A stretch of 6,543 nucleotides of DNA from positions 1 to 6,543 of the forward strand of contig JBGPBY010000425.1 in the NCBI GenBank assembly GCA_041481485.1, read 5' to 3'. Positions within the stretch are counted from its first letter, which is position 1; the number at the start of each line of letters is the position of its first letter. The DNA is from JBGPBY01 sp041481485 (GTDB lineage: Bacteria; Acidobacteriota; Terriglobia; 20CM-2-55-15). A program made the translations under genes and the position numbers. Shown here in pieces: positions 1 to 5,289 of this stretch. Below the pieces are notes generated by a model. It was not told the origin of the DNA, ran no database searches, and worked only from the letters and a program-made list of their open reading frames with translations.

Positions 1-133
1 GCCAGCTCATGATCATCCATGCATAACTCCGTATACAGCAACGGACCATCGGGTTCTGAATGATTTGGAGCTTCGTTTGCTTGGCCAGTGCGACAGACCC
101 ATGATCTGAAGGATGATCAAAACCAAGAGAGAG

Positions 134-138
134 AAGGA
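134..138 (+). promoter_or_regulatory. Ribosome binding site of the CTERM protein gene
   Basis: AAGGA lies 8 bases before the ATG at 147, within a purine-rich leader. It supports this start. I could not see a convincing promoter in the 130 bases upstream, which otherwise hold no supportable gene. Confidence 0.6.
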
Positions 139-146
139 ACTCTAAT

Positions 147-719
147 ATGAAACGCCACCAATTCCAGGTTCGATTTACGTCGATCCTTAAGTACTCGCTC
201 ATCGCGCTGTGTTTCGCGGGCCTTGCATTTTCCAGCCCCGCATATGCCTCCACGATTACAGGGCTCGTTGAAACACCCAACAGCCTGAGTTTTAATTTCT
301 CGGGGAACGGGTTTGCCGACTTTGTCACTCCCTCTCTGCCGGCGCTGACAAACTGGTCTCTTTCTGGAGGAGAAGCGCAATCGGAGAACACAACTAAATA
401 TGGCTTCGCCATTTTTAATTTGAAACACTTACCGGATGGCACCGTGCTTCCGAGTCTGGGTGATATCGGATTGAATACCTTGTACGGCAACGCTCTGACG
501 GACACTAAAACCCTCGCGCATGGTTCAGGCTTCGATACCTACTTCGTAACCATTACGGTCAACGAGAATGTTACTGGGAACGGACAATGGGGTACATTCT
601 CAGGCTCGTTCTCCGCTGTCCACAATGCGCCTGAAGGAGGCTCCACAGCGTTGATGACACTGATCGGGTTTCTACTGATCGCCGGTGCGCGAACGGTATA
701 TCAAACCAGCCGTTTCTAG
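147..719 (+). CDS. Secreted protein with exosortase-type (PEP-CTERM/VPDSG-like) sorting signal
   Basis: A 190-residue exported protein of unknown activity. Residues 1-34 form a Sec signal peptide: a basic start (MKRHQFQVR), a hydrophobic core around 16-28, and cleavage probably after PAYA. The middle (about 35-160) is rich in Gly, Asn, Ser and Thr and looks beta-stranded, with no recognised catalytic motif. The C-terminus carries a short motif, APEGGSTA (161-168), then a hydrophobic helix (about 169-180) and a tail with two arginines (R182, R188). This order (motif, helix, basic tail) is that of PEP-CTERM and the related VPDSG-CTERM signals, which an exosortase cuts so that the protein can be moved to the surface or matrix. 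PEGGST departs from the classical PEP triad and is closer to the VPDGGST variant. No exosortase is in the window. The gene stands alone and is followed by a strong hairpin. Exported status is nearly sure; CTERM membership is likely. Confidence 0.85.
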   Translation: MKRHQFQVRFTSILKYSLIALCFAGLAFSSPAYASTITGLVETPNSLSFNFSGNGFADFVTPSLPALTNWSLSGGEAQSENTTKYGFAIFNLKHLPDGTVLPSLGDIGLNTLYGNALTDTKTLAHGSGFDTYFVTITVNENVTGNGQWGTFSGSFSAVHNAPEGGSTALMTLIGFLLIAGARTVYQTSRF

Positions 720-756
720 TTCATCGTAGAGTCGAGGAGAGACAGCACTCCCCCAT

Positions 757-780
757 CGCCACCGGCGTGAGCCGGTGGCG
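757..780 (+). terminator. Perfect hairpin with GTGA (GNRA) loop after the CTERM gene
   Basis: CGCCACCGGC and GCCGGTGGCG form a perfect 10-bp, mostly G/C stem closed by GTGA, a GNRA-class tetraloop. It starts 37 bases after the stop at 719. No run of T follows (the next bases are GATCACAACAG), so it is not a textbook intrinsic terminator. It may instead act as a 3'-end stabiliser, a factor-assisted terminator, or a dispersed repeat. Confidence 0.55.
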
Positions 781-864
781 GATCACAACAGTTCTTTCAG
801 AGGAGACTGCGCTCTAATCCACTTTTTGATAGATTAAGGATCGATCAGAATTACATCGTCCGCG

Positions 865-1140
865 ATGAACTTTGTGATTTTTCCGGTGTTCTTCCTGAGT
901 GGAGCGCTTTATCCCGCGCAGACTTTGCCAACGGTTCTGAAACAGGTGGCAAGACTCAATCCTTTTACCTACGGCGTGGATTTCCTCAAACACGCCATTC
1001 TTCCAGCATCGACAGTGCATGATTTCAGTGTCACCCTGCCGGCATTTGAACCCGTTGCGGATATCCGTGACAAAATTGCCGATAATGTCACGACACGTGC
1101 CGTTCTTTGCAGGAGCCGCGATGCTATGAGGTCGAGATGA
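865..1140 (+). pseudogene. Remnant of an ABC-2 type exporter permease (C-terminal part)
   Basis: The first about 45 codons read as the C-terminal region of an ABC-2 (DrrB-like) permease: a hydrophobic helix MNFVIFPVFFLSGALYP, then a link ending in RLNPFTYGVDFLKHAIL. In the family this signature follows about 200 residues with four or more membrane helices. Here an in-frame TAA lies at 835-837 and nothing resembling the upstream helices appears in any frame. After about residue 52 the sequence also stops looking like the family: the expected last hydrophobic helix is replaced by charged residues (FEPVADIRDKIADN). No ribosome binding site is visible before the ATG. I read it as a decayed fragment truncated at both ends, with the last part of the frame probably noncoding. 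Its stop overlaps the start of the next gene (ATGA). The partner ATPase is absent. Confidence 0.7.
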
Positions 1141-1301
1141 AAATAAAGTTCGAGATGTTCCGAAGTACGTTTAGTTCGTGGGAAACGTTGTTAGAGAAGG
1201 CCGCTGAATTTGCAAATAGTTTGCCGCCAGACCGGCTCATTAACATCAGTCATTCTGAAGACGACAACGACGGCATTGTCGTGGTGTGGTACTGGGGATA
1301 G
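1137..1301 (+). CDS. 54-residue hypothetical protein ending in VVVWYWG
   Basis: A small soluble-looking protein without signal peptide or membrane helix. It begins MKIKFEMFRSTFSSWE, has an amphipathic stretch with Leu, Ala and Phe (about residues 17-28), then a beta-like half LINISHSEDDNDGIVVVWYW rich in acidic and aromatic residues. The layout suggests a compact strand-helix-strand-strand fold. A TTG start 30 bases earlier is possible, but ATG at 1137 is preferred because GAGG (1128-1131) lies 5 bases before it and because the protein-like pattern starts there. The start overlaps the stop of the permease remnant. I have the impression that this kind of short protein recurs in other bacteria, but I cannot name a family or function. 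Confidence 0.65.
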   Translation: MKIKFEMFRSTFSSWETLLEKAAEFANSLPPDRLINISHSEDDNDGIVVVWYWG

Positions 1302-1328
1302 AAAGGCAACTACCTTCTACCGCCAGTT

Positions 1329-2003
1329 TTAGTGTTTCAAAAGGCGTTTGATCTCCGGAGCGAATTCTCCAACGGCATTCGAAAGTGTGCCCCAGATCGC
1401 CTGGTTCAGCATTCCGTGCGCGCCATTGGAGAATGCATGGAGACGTTCCGGTTTCCACGTGGTCGAAATCATGCCGCTCCCGAATGCGGCGCCATACATG
1501 GCGAATTGGGGCCGCCGATCTTTCTCGGTTCGGTTGTATGTCACAAAATTGCGGATAATGGCATGACGCATGCGGTTCCAGGCGCCGTCGCACTTGCACT
1601 GATCGTACCGTGGTTCATATCCCAGCGCCGCGTTGCCCAGCGTGGACAAGCTGTATTGAATGATCGATTGCGCTTGATGCGAAGCGGCCCTTTTGCCAAA
1701 CCCAGTCGGCCCTCCGCCCCACTCCTCCGGCTCATCGGTCGCCTGGTCCCACACTGCAAAGAATCCCGTCTTGATGTAAATGCCAGGCGACGTGAAGGAT
1801 TGGACAAGGTACAGTTTGGCGCGTTCCGATCCGTTCAAAGGCAGCAGCGGTACGCTCTTCGGGACATAGGCTCCGTATAGCCAGTTCACCATCGGCTTGT
1901 TGCCGCTGTTGCCAGTTGCCGCCGGTGGCGGTGGTTGAGCCGCGCATTGAAGGGAACACGAAAGGAAGAATCCGATGAGTACGGCTATACGCGGCATCCA
2001 CAT
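1329..2003 (-). CDS. Secreted protein of unknown function, third gene of the LysM operon
   Basis: A 224-residue exported protein. The signal peptide is MWMPRIAVLIGFFLSCSLQCAAQ, followed by a Pro/Ala/Gly-rich linker (24-37). The mature part has a short beta-like start (MVNWLYGAYVPKSVPLLPL), a helical stretch with glycines, then GYEPRYDQCKCDGAW (128-142) with a CxC pair, RNFVTYN (151-157) and YGAAFGSGMISTTWKP (170-185). This resembles a type of secreted protein I associate with Acidobacteriota, in which a YEPRY-like motif precedes a RTFVTY-like motif and a glycine-rich GGMIS patch; its function is unknown to me. The frame is open further upstream, but that part overlaps the lipoprotein gene and lacks signal-peptide character. 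I therefore start at ATG 2003, with ATG 1997 as alternative. The Shine-Dalgarno is weak (AGAGAAGAA about 20 bases upstream). It begins 26 bases after the lipoprotein stop, so co-transcription is likely. Confidence 0.8.
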   Translation of the reverse strand: MWMPRIAVLIGFFLSCSLQCAAQPPPPAATGNSGNKPMVNWLYGAYVPKSVPLLPLNGSERAKLYLVQSFTSPGIYIKTGFFAVWDQATDEPEEWGGGPTGFGKRAASHQAQSIIQYSLSTLGNAALGYEPRYDQCKCDGAWNRMRHAIIRNFVTYNRTEKDRRPQFAMYGAAFGSGMISTTWKPERLHAFSNGAHGMLNQAIWGTLSNAVGEFAPEIKRLLKH

Positions 2004-2029
2004 CAAAATGGAATCGATCGTATTCTTCT

Positions 2030-2623
2030 CTAATTCCCGGCAGCCGACGGAATCGGCATACCCAGAGTCGACATGATTCGTACAGCCTGGTCTTTGACCA
2101 GTGTGGCAGTGGCCACAGCACCTGCGATGTTTCCGGATTGATAGGATGCCGTAGCATCGGCCCACATCCGGGTGAGGTCCGCCAGACCGGAACGGGCTCC
2201 GTCAAGACCGGCCTCATCCAACCCGTCCGGCAGTTTCTTACTCTTCGACAGTACATTGACCCGGCTCTGGATTGCGCCCACCATTTTCGGTACTCCGTTG
2301 CTGAGATCTGCCCAGGTGAGGCTCAATTCCTCTTTCCTTACGGTTGCAGCCGCAGTGAGATCGCTCACTGCAGAATTCACACTGTTGGCGGTACTCATTG
2401 CCGCGTCATAGTCGCCTTTGTCGAAACTGGCTCGGGCCGAGGCCAACGCTGTTTCCACGGCTTGCGCCTTCTCGGGAGCGTACTTCAACGCATCTCCTTT
2501 TGCGGCGTCATATGTGGCCTGCGCCGATTTGATGGCCTGGCTGGCAGGCTCCTTGTTGCCAGAGCAGGCAGCCAGCAACAGGAATACCCCGGCGACAAGA
2601 AGGTGAAACGAATGTTTCAACAT
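2030..2623 (-). CDS. Helical outer-envelope lipoprotein, second gene of the LysM operon
   Basis: A 197-residue lipoprotein. The signal sequence MLKHSFHLLVAGVFLLLAAC has a clean lipobox LAAC, so Cys20 should be lipidated after signal peptidase II cleavage. Ser at +2 does not give the Asp inner-membrane retention signal known from enterobacteria. The rest is almost wholly Ala/Lys/Asp/Glu-rich helix. A first part (about 27-95) contains repeat-like units such as YAPEKAQAVETALASARASF and GDYDAAMSTANSVNSAVSDL, similar in style to DUF4398-type helical envelope proteins or short TPR-like hairpins. A second helical part (about 96-185) ends in GNIAGAVATATLVKDQAVRI. No catalytic residues are visible. 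Start choice is secure: AGGAGGAG sits just upstream of the ATG. It lies 51 bases downstream of the LysM gene, and the two may cooperate at the cell wall; that is inference. Confidence 0.88.
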   Translation of the reverse strand: MLKHSFHLLVAGVFLLLAACSGNKEPASQAIKSAQATYDAAKGDALKYAPEKAQAVETALASARASFDKGDYDAAMSTANSVNSAVSDLTAAATVRKEELSLTWADLSNGVPKMVGAIQSRVNVLSKSKKLPDGLDEAGLDGARSGLADLTRMWADATASYQSGNIAGAVATATLVKDQAVRIMSTLGMPIPSAAGN

Positions 2624-2674
2624 GGAATCTCCTCCTGAAGGCAGTCATCCCCTGATTCGTGTTGGGTCATTGAG

Positions 2675-2875
2675 TTATGGAATTCTCAGTCGCTGTCCGA
2701 CCTGAATCCGATTGGGATCTTTCAGAATGTCTTTGTTGGCTTCAAATATCTCGGTATAGAGATTCGGGTCGCCATAATACTTCTGGGCGATGCGAGAGAG
2801 CGTATCGCCGGGCTGCACATCATGCCACTGCGTGGTGTCCCACGAGTCCCTTGTGGTGTCCGTCTGTTCGCTCAT
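2675..2875 (-). CDS. Small stand-alone LysM domain protein
   Basis: A 66-residue protein that is almost only a LysM domain. Residues 1-17 are hydrophilic (MSEQTDTTRDSWDTTQW); residues 18-66 form the domain, with the family hallmarks VQPGDTLSRIAQKYYGD, NLYTEIFEAN and PNRIQVGQRLRIP. LysM binds N-acetylglucosamine-containing glycans, mainly peptidoglycan. The spacing and the NLYTEIFEANKDIL segment closely match the LysM half of the YgaU/Kbp (potassium-binding) type, but the BON domain of those proteins is missing. No signal peptide is visible, so it either stays in the cytoplasm, as YgaU-type proteins do, or leaves by another route. AAAGGAG lies 6 bases before the ATG. It is the first gene of the minus-strand unit and shares the intergenic region 2876-3125 with the divergent beta-barrel gene. 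Confidence 0.92.
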   Translation of the reverse strand: MSEQTDTTRDSWDTTQWHDVQPGDTLSRIAQKYYGDPNLYTEIFEANKDILKDPNRIQVGQRLRIP

Positions 2876-3125
2876 CGTCAGCTCCTTTCCTGTAATCGGA
2901 TCGAAACGGCGTTGGCGGAATTTCCGGTGACGATAAATTCTGTCTGAGGACGCAATTCTGCACCTTGGCTATTGGGTTGCGTAACTGTAAGACAAAGCAG
3001 CTTCCGGAAGAGCGACCTTCTACTGATTACAGTAGGACTCAAGGTGAAAGCGGGCCAGCATGGTGCGAACATCCGGGACTCTGTTTCCGCGCCCAAAGCA
3101 CACATCGCTGAAAGGAGAATGCCAC
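2876..3125. promoter_or_regulatory. Divergent intergenic region with several dyads
   Basis: These 250 bases separate the divergent LysM operon and beta-barrel gene and must hold both promoters. I could not assign -35/-10 boxes with confidence. They hold three symmetric elements: CGGAA-T-TTCCG (2916-2926), the 10-base palindrome CTTCCGGAAG (3001-3010), and a two-part hairpin at 3015-3045 (ACCTT with AAGGT enclosing CTACTG-ATTA-CAGTAG). Both of the first two contain TTCCGG. They may be operators or a leader structure of the beta-barrel mRNA. Reading frames that cross this stretch show no protein-like composition. Confidence 0.4.
3113..3117 (+). promoter_or_regulatory. Ribosome binding site deciding the start of the beta-barrel gene
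   Basis: AGGAG lies 8 bases before ATG 3126 and 11 before ATG 3129. It argues against the longer reading from ATG 3060, which would put 22 hydrophilic residues in front of the signal peptide. Confidence 0.75.
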
Positions 3126-3782
3126 ATGATGCGAAGAGTCGTGATAGCCGTTGCCATATTCACCTGCATTAGCATGAGCCCGGCACTCGCCCAGCAAAGT
3201 CAGCAAAGTTATCCCAGGTTCACCATCAATGCTGGAATCGGTCCTGGATTTAACCAGTCCAGAACTTCGGATTTCGCAAATACCAGTTTTCAGGTCGTCG
3301 GCGGAGGCGGATACAACTTCAGCCATAGTGTTGGGACATCGATTGAATACCAGTATTACAACTTGAGCATCAAGGACAGCGTCGCGCAGCAGGCTTCTCT
3401 TGCCGATCCGTCGGGCCATCTCGGTTCGCTGACTTTGAATGGCATTTTCCGGATTCCGAATCATCTTGGAATTTATGGAATCGGAGGCGGCGGCTGGTAT
3501 AGACGCACCGTTCATTCCGGAAAGGCAACGGTCATACCTGCAGGAACCGGGTGTCAAGCCATCTGGGCCTGGTGGGACGTCTCCTGCAGTAACGGCGTCA
3601 CACAGTCAGCTGCAGTGTTGGGCGACGACACGGATGACGCATGGGGCGTGAATGTCGGGGCCGGAGTGAATTTTCGAATCAGAGGGCGTCTCAAGGGTTA
3701 CACCGAGTTGCGATACCACCACGCATATAACAGTCAGATATCAACTCAGGTTACTCCGCTGACGTTCGGTATCCGCTGGTAG
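3126..3782 (+). CDS. Small outer-membrane beta-barrel protein
   Basis: A 218-residue exported protein. The signal peptide is MMRRVVIAVAIFTCISMSPALA with cleavage before QQ. The mature part alternates polar and hydrophobic residues in strand-length blocks (RFTINAGIGPGF, SFQVVGGGGYNF, VGTSIEYQYYNL, SLTLNGIFRI, GIYGIGGGGWYRRT, AWGVNVGAGVNFRI, KGYTELRYHHAY). It ends in a strand with a terminal Trp (TPLTFGIRW), the aromatic last residue typical of substrates of the BAM insertion machinery. Length and strand number suit an eight-stranded barrel of the OmpA/OmpW-like class; no periplasmic domain follows. The longest loop (about 128-170) has two cysteines (C143, C154) and an acidic GDDTDDAW patch, which may give a disulfide and a cation site. 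It could serve adhesion, small-solute passage or stability; the sequence does not decide. It converges on the regulator gene with a gap of 7 bases and no visible terminator between them. Confidence 0.88.
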   Translation: MMRRVVIAVAIFTCISMSPALAQQSQQSYPRFTINAGIGPGFNQSRTSDFANTSFQVVGGGGYNFSHSVGTSIEYQYYNLSIKDSVAQQASLADPSGHLGSLTLNGIFRIPNHLGIYGIGGGGWYRRTVHSGKATVIPAGTGCQAIWAWWDVSCSNGVTQSAAVLGDDTDDAWGVNVGAGVNFRIRGRLKGYTELRYHHAYNSQISTQVTPLTFGIRW

Positions 3783-3789
3783 ATTGACT

Positions 3790-4479
3790 TCACCCGACGA
3801 AACGGTATCCAAAGCCGGGGACCGTGAGAATGAACTGTGGATCTTTGGGATTGTCTTCAATCTTTTGGCGTAAACGAAGAATGTGTACATCCACTGTGCG
3901 AGTCAGTGGAGCCTGCGGATAACCCCATACGTGCCGCAGCAATGCATCTCGCGACAGGGTCTTGCCGCGATGCTGGACAAAGTAACGCAGCAAACGAACT
4001 TCGCGCTCCGACAGTTCGATTCGAGAACCGTTCCGGACCAGGTGGGATTGATTGAAATCCACGAGCCTGCCCTGGAATTCATAAATCGCGATCTCCTGGA
4101 TTCGATTGCGGTCGGATCGAACCAGCAGGGACTCAATTCGAATCTGCAGCTCATCGAGATCGACAGGTTTCACCAGGCAATCGTCCGCGCCGGCTCTGAA
4201 AACCGCAACCCGGTGCTGGGCATGGTCGTGCGTTGCGGCTAGGACCACGATCGGGACCTGGATGCTGCGCTGGCGCAACTCGATGCATATGTCCATCGCG
4301 TTGATTCGAGGCTCAGAATGATCGATGACGATCAGGTCGAAACTGCCGGCAATACCGGGATCCGTTTGAAACCTGGAATGGGTAGCTGCGGCGACAGAAT
4401 AGCCGCGGCCCTTTAGCGCTTCGCTGACGCTTAGCGTCGAAGAAATGTCTTCCCTAATAAGCAGGAGATGATATTCCAT
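3790..4479 (-). CDS. OmpR/PhoB-family response regulator with divergent receiver
   Basis: A 229-residue two-component response regulator. Residues 1-120 are a receiver domain: acidic pair E10/D11, probable phospho-acceptor D53 (DLIVID), conserved K104 in LVKPVD, and GADD at 97-100. Residues about 125-229 are a winged-helix DNA-binding domain with family hallmarks: LSEREVRLLRYFVQHRGKTLSR (156-177), HVWGY, RTVDVHILRLRQKIE (194-208) and a final GFGYRFVG hairpin. The receiver is unusual. The conserved Thr/Ser of the LTA motif is Ala here (VVLAA, A81), and the usual PGMDG after the phospho-Asp is PRINAM. It may thus respond weakly to phosphate or by another signal. No histidine kinase is adjacent. 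The start has no clear Shine-Dalgarno. The gene is divergent from the 4583 unit and convergent with the beta-barrel gene; control of either is plausible but unproven. Confidence 0.93.
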   Translation of the reverse strand: MEYHLLLIREDISSTLSVSEALKGRGYSVAAATHSRFQTDPGIAGSFDLIVIDHSEPRINAMDICIELRQRSIQVPIVVLAATHDHAQHRVAVFRAGADDCLVKPVDLDELQIRIESLLVRSDRNRIQEIAIYEFQGRLVDFNQSHLVRNGSRIELSEREVRLLRYFVQHRGKTLSRDALLRHVWGYPQAPLTRTVDVHILRLRQKIEDNPKDPQFILTVPGFGYRFVG

Positions 4480-4529
4480 TCGGTGTTTCTAAATAGACGG
4501 TGTGGCTCTCGAAACGGCTGTTACATTTT

Positions 4530-4558
4530 TTAACCGCGGCTACCCTGAAAACTGTGAT
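4530..4558 (+). promoter_or_regulatory. Possible sigma70-type promoter of the repeat-protein unit
   Basis: TTAACC (4530-4535) and TGTGAT (4553-4558) are separated by 17 bases and each matches 4 of 6 positions of the sigma70 consensus. It lies 24 bases before the ATG at 4583, in the 103-base region between divergent genes. The match is modest and could be chance. Confidence 0.3.
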
Positions 4559-4572
4559 TTAAATTAAAGTGC

Positions 4573-4577
4573 GGAGG
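4573..4577 (+). promoter_or_regulatory. Ribosome binding site of the repeat-protein gene
   Basis: GGAGG lies 5 bases before ATG 4583. It fixes the start of the signal peptide. Confidence 0.75.
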
Positions 4578-4582
4578 ATTCA

Positions 4583-5218
4583 ATGAAAGACAAGATTTTG
4601 TGGGGCGGTATGGGCGTGATGTTGGCAGCGATTGTGTTCCCGGCTGCAGGGTTTTCCCAGGTCCAGGCGGTTCAAAATCGAATCCCGCAGCCGATTGTGG
4701 TCAATGGGCAGACGGCAAGCGGGGCCTATGTGACGACATCAAACGGGCAGATTCAAAGTTTTACCTGTCCATCACCCCAGCGTTTCACAACAGCCGATGG
4801 CAGCTCACAGGGATGGGCCTGTTATGAGCAAACAACCGGAGTCTGGCTGCTCAGCGCTCTGCCGCCTCAGGATCAGGCCGCTCCGGCTCCGGTGACGGCG
4901 CCTCAACCGGCTCCGCCGCCTGTCATCTACCGGCAGGCGCCGCCTGTCGTTGTCTATCCGCAAACGCCGGTGGTTATTTATCAGTCCCAGCCCGCAGTAA
5001 TCTACCAGCAGCCACCGACGATAGTTTATGAACGGCCGGAGGTAATCTATGCGCCTGCCCCTCGCACCGTCGTTGTGGCTCCAGTGTATCCGTCCTCGGT
5101 CATACTGGGACGGGCAGCCATTGAAGCCGCCGGACGAATTGCGTCGGCAGTGATTGTGAATTCGCATCATACGGAGTATTACGGCAGGGGAGTTGACCGG
5201 GATCGAGGGCGCCGCTGA
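4583..5218 (+). CDS. Secreted protein with Pro/Tyr (PxVIY) tandem repeats
   Basis: A 211-residue exported protein of unknown function. The signal peptide is MKDKILWGGMGVMLAAIVFPAAGFS, with cleavage near residue 25. Residues 33-93 form a small domain with two cysteines (C62 and C80, possibly a disulfide) and the segments NGQTASGAYVTTSNGQIQ and GVWLLSALPP. Residues 95-113 are a Pro/Ala linker. Residues 113-160 hold six imperfect repeats of 7-9 residues of the form P-x-V-I-Y-Q-x-x, with tyrosines at 116, 125, 133, 141, 149 and 156. The end (about 172-211) has a hydrophobic helix-like stretch SSVILGRAAIEAAGRIASAVIV and then a basic tail rich in His, Tyr, Arg and Asp. Such Pro/Tyr repeats are seen in surface or wall-spanning proteins. 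Seventy-one bases separate it from the DUF3300 fusion gene on the same strand, with no clear terminator between, so the two may form a unit. Confidence 0.85.
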   Translation: MKDKILWGGMGVMLAAIVFPAAGFSQVQAVQNRIPQPIVVNGQTASGAYVTTSNGQIQSFTCPSPQRFTTADGSSQGWACYEQTTGVWLLSALPPQDQAAPAPVTAPQPAPPPVIYRQAPPVVVYPQTPVVIYQSQPAVIYQQPPTIVYERPEVIYAPAPRTVVVAPVYPSSVILGRAAIEAAGRIASAVIVNSHHTEYYGRGVDRDRGRR

Positions 5219-5278
5219 TAACGTTTCTCTCAGGCAAGGTGGTGTCCCTGCATCGACAAATGATCTCCACGATCTTGT

Positions 5279-5285
5279 AAGGAGG
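5279..5285 (+). promoter_or_regulatory. Ribosome binding site of the DUF3300 fusion gene
   Basis: AAGGAGG is a near-complete Shine-Dalgarno only 4 bases before ATG 5290. An in-frame TAA at 5278-5280 overlaps it, so the protein cannot begin further upstream. Confidence 0.8.
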
Positions 5286-5289
5286 CACT

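Noticed and set aside
10..119. 9-base inverted repeat TGATCATCC (10-18) and GGATGATCA (111-119)
   Set aside because: The arms are 92 bases apart, short and partly made of GATC; I see no gene boundary or target duplication that would make it a mobile-element end.
60..146. Sigma54-like promoter near TTGGCCAGTGC
   Set aside because: The GG and GC elements are only 5 bases apart, not at the -24/-12 spacing.
117..428. Minus-strand open frame of 103 codons
   Set aside because: Antisense to the CTERM gene and rich in Arg/Cys/Lys, as shadow frames often are.
1332..1880. Plus-strand open frame of 182 codons
   Set aside because: Antisense to the secreted protein of the LysM operon; no ribosome binding site or domain pattern.
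771..1931. Shared 11-mer GCCGGTGGCGG at 771 and 1921
   Set aside because: The second copy encodes the Pro/Ala linker of a signal-peptide junction; coincidence is sufficient.
2004..2165. N-terminal extension of the secreted protein (minus strand)
   Set aside because: It overlaps the lipoprotein gene and is Cys/His/Arg-rich; a proper signal peptide begins at ATG 2003.
2138..2638. Plus-strand open frame of 166 codons
   Set aside because: It lies antisense to the lipoprotein gene, whose lipobox, helical pattern and strong ribosome binding site mark the true strand. The frame is Cys/Arg/His-rich without protein-like pattern.
3060..3125. Longer start for the beta-barrel protein
   Set aside because: It would bury the signal peptide behind 22 hydrophilic residues; AGGAG points to ATG 3126.
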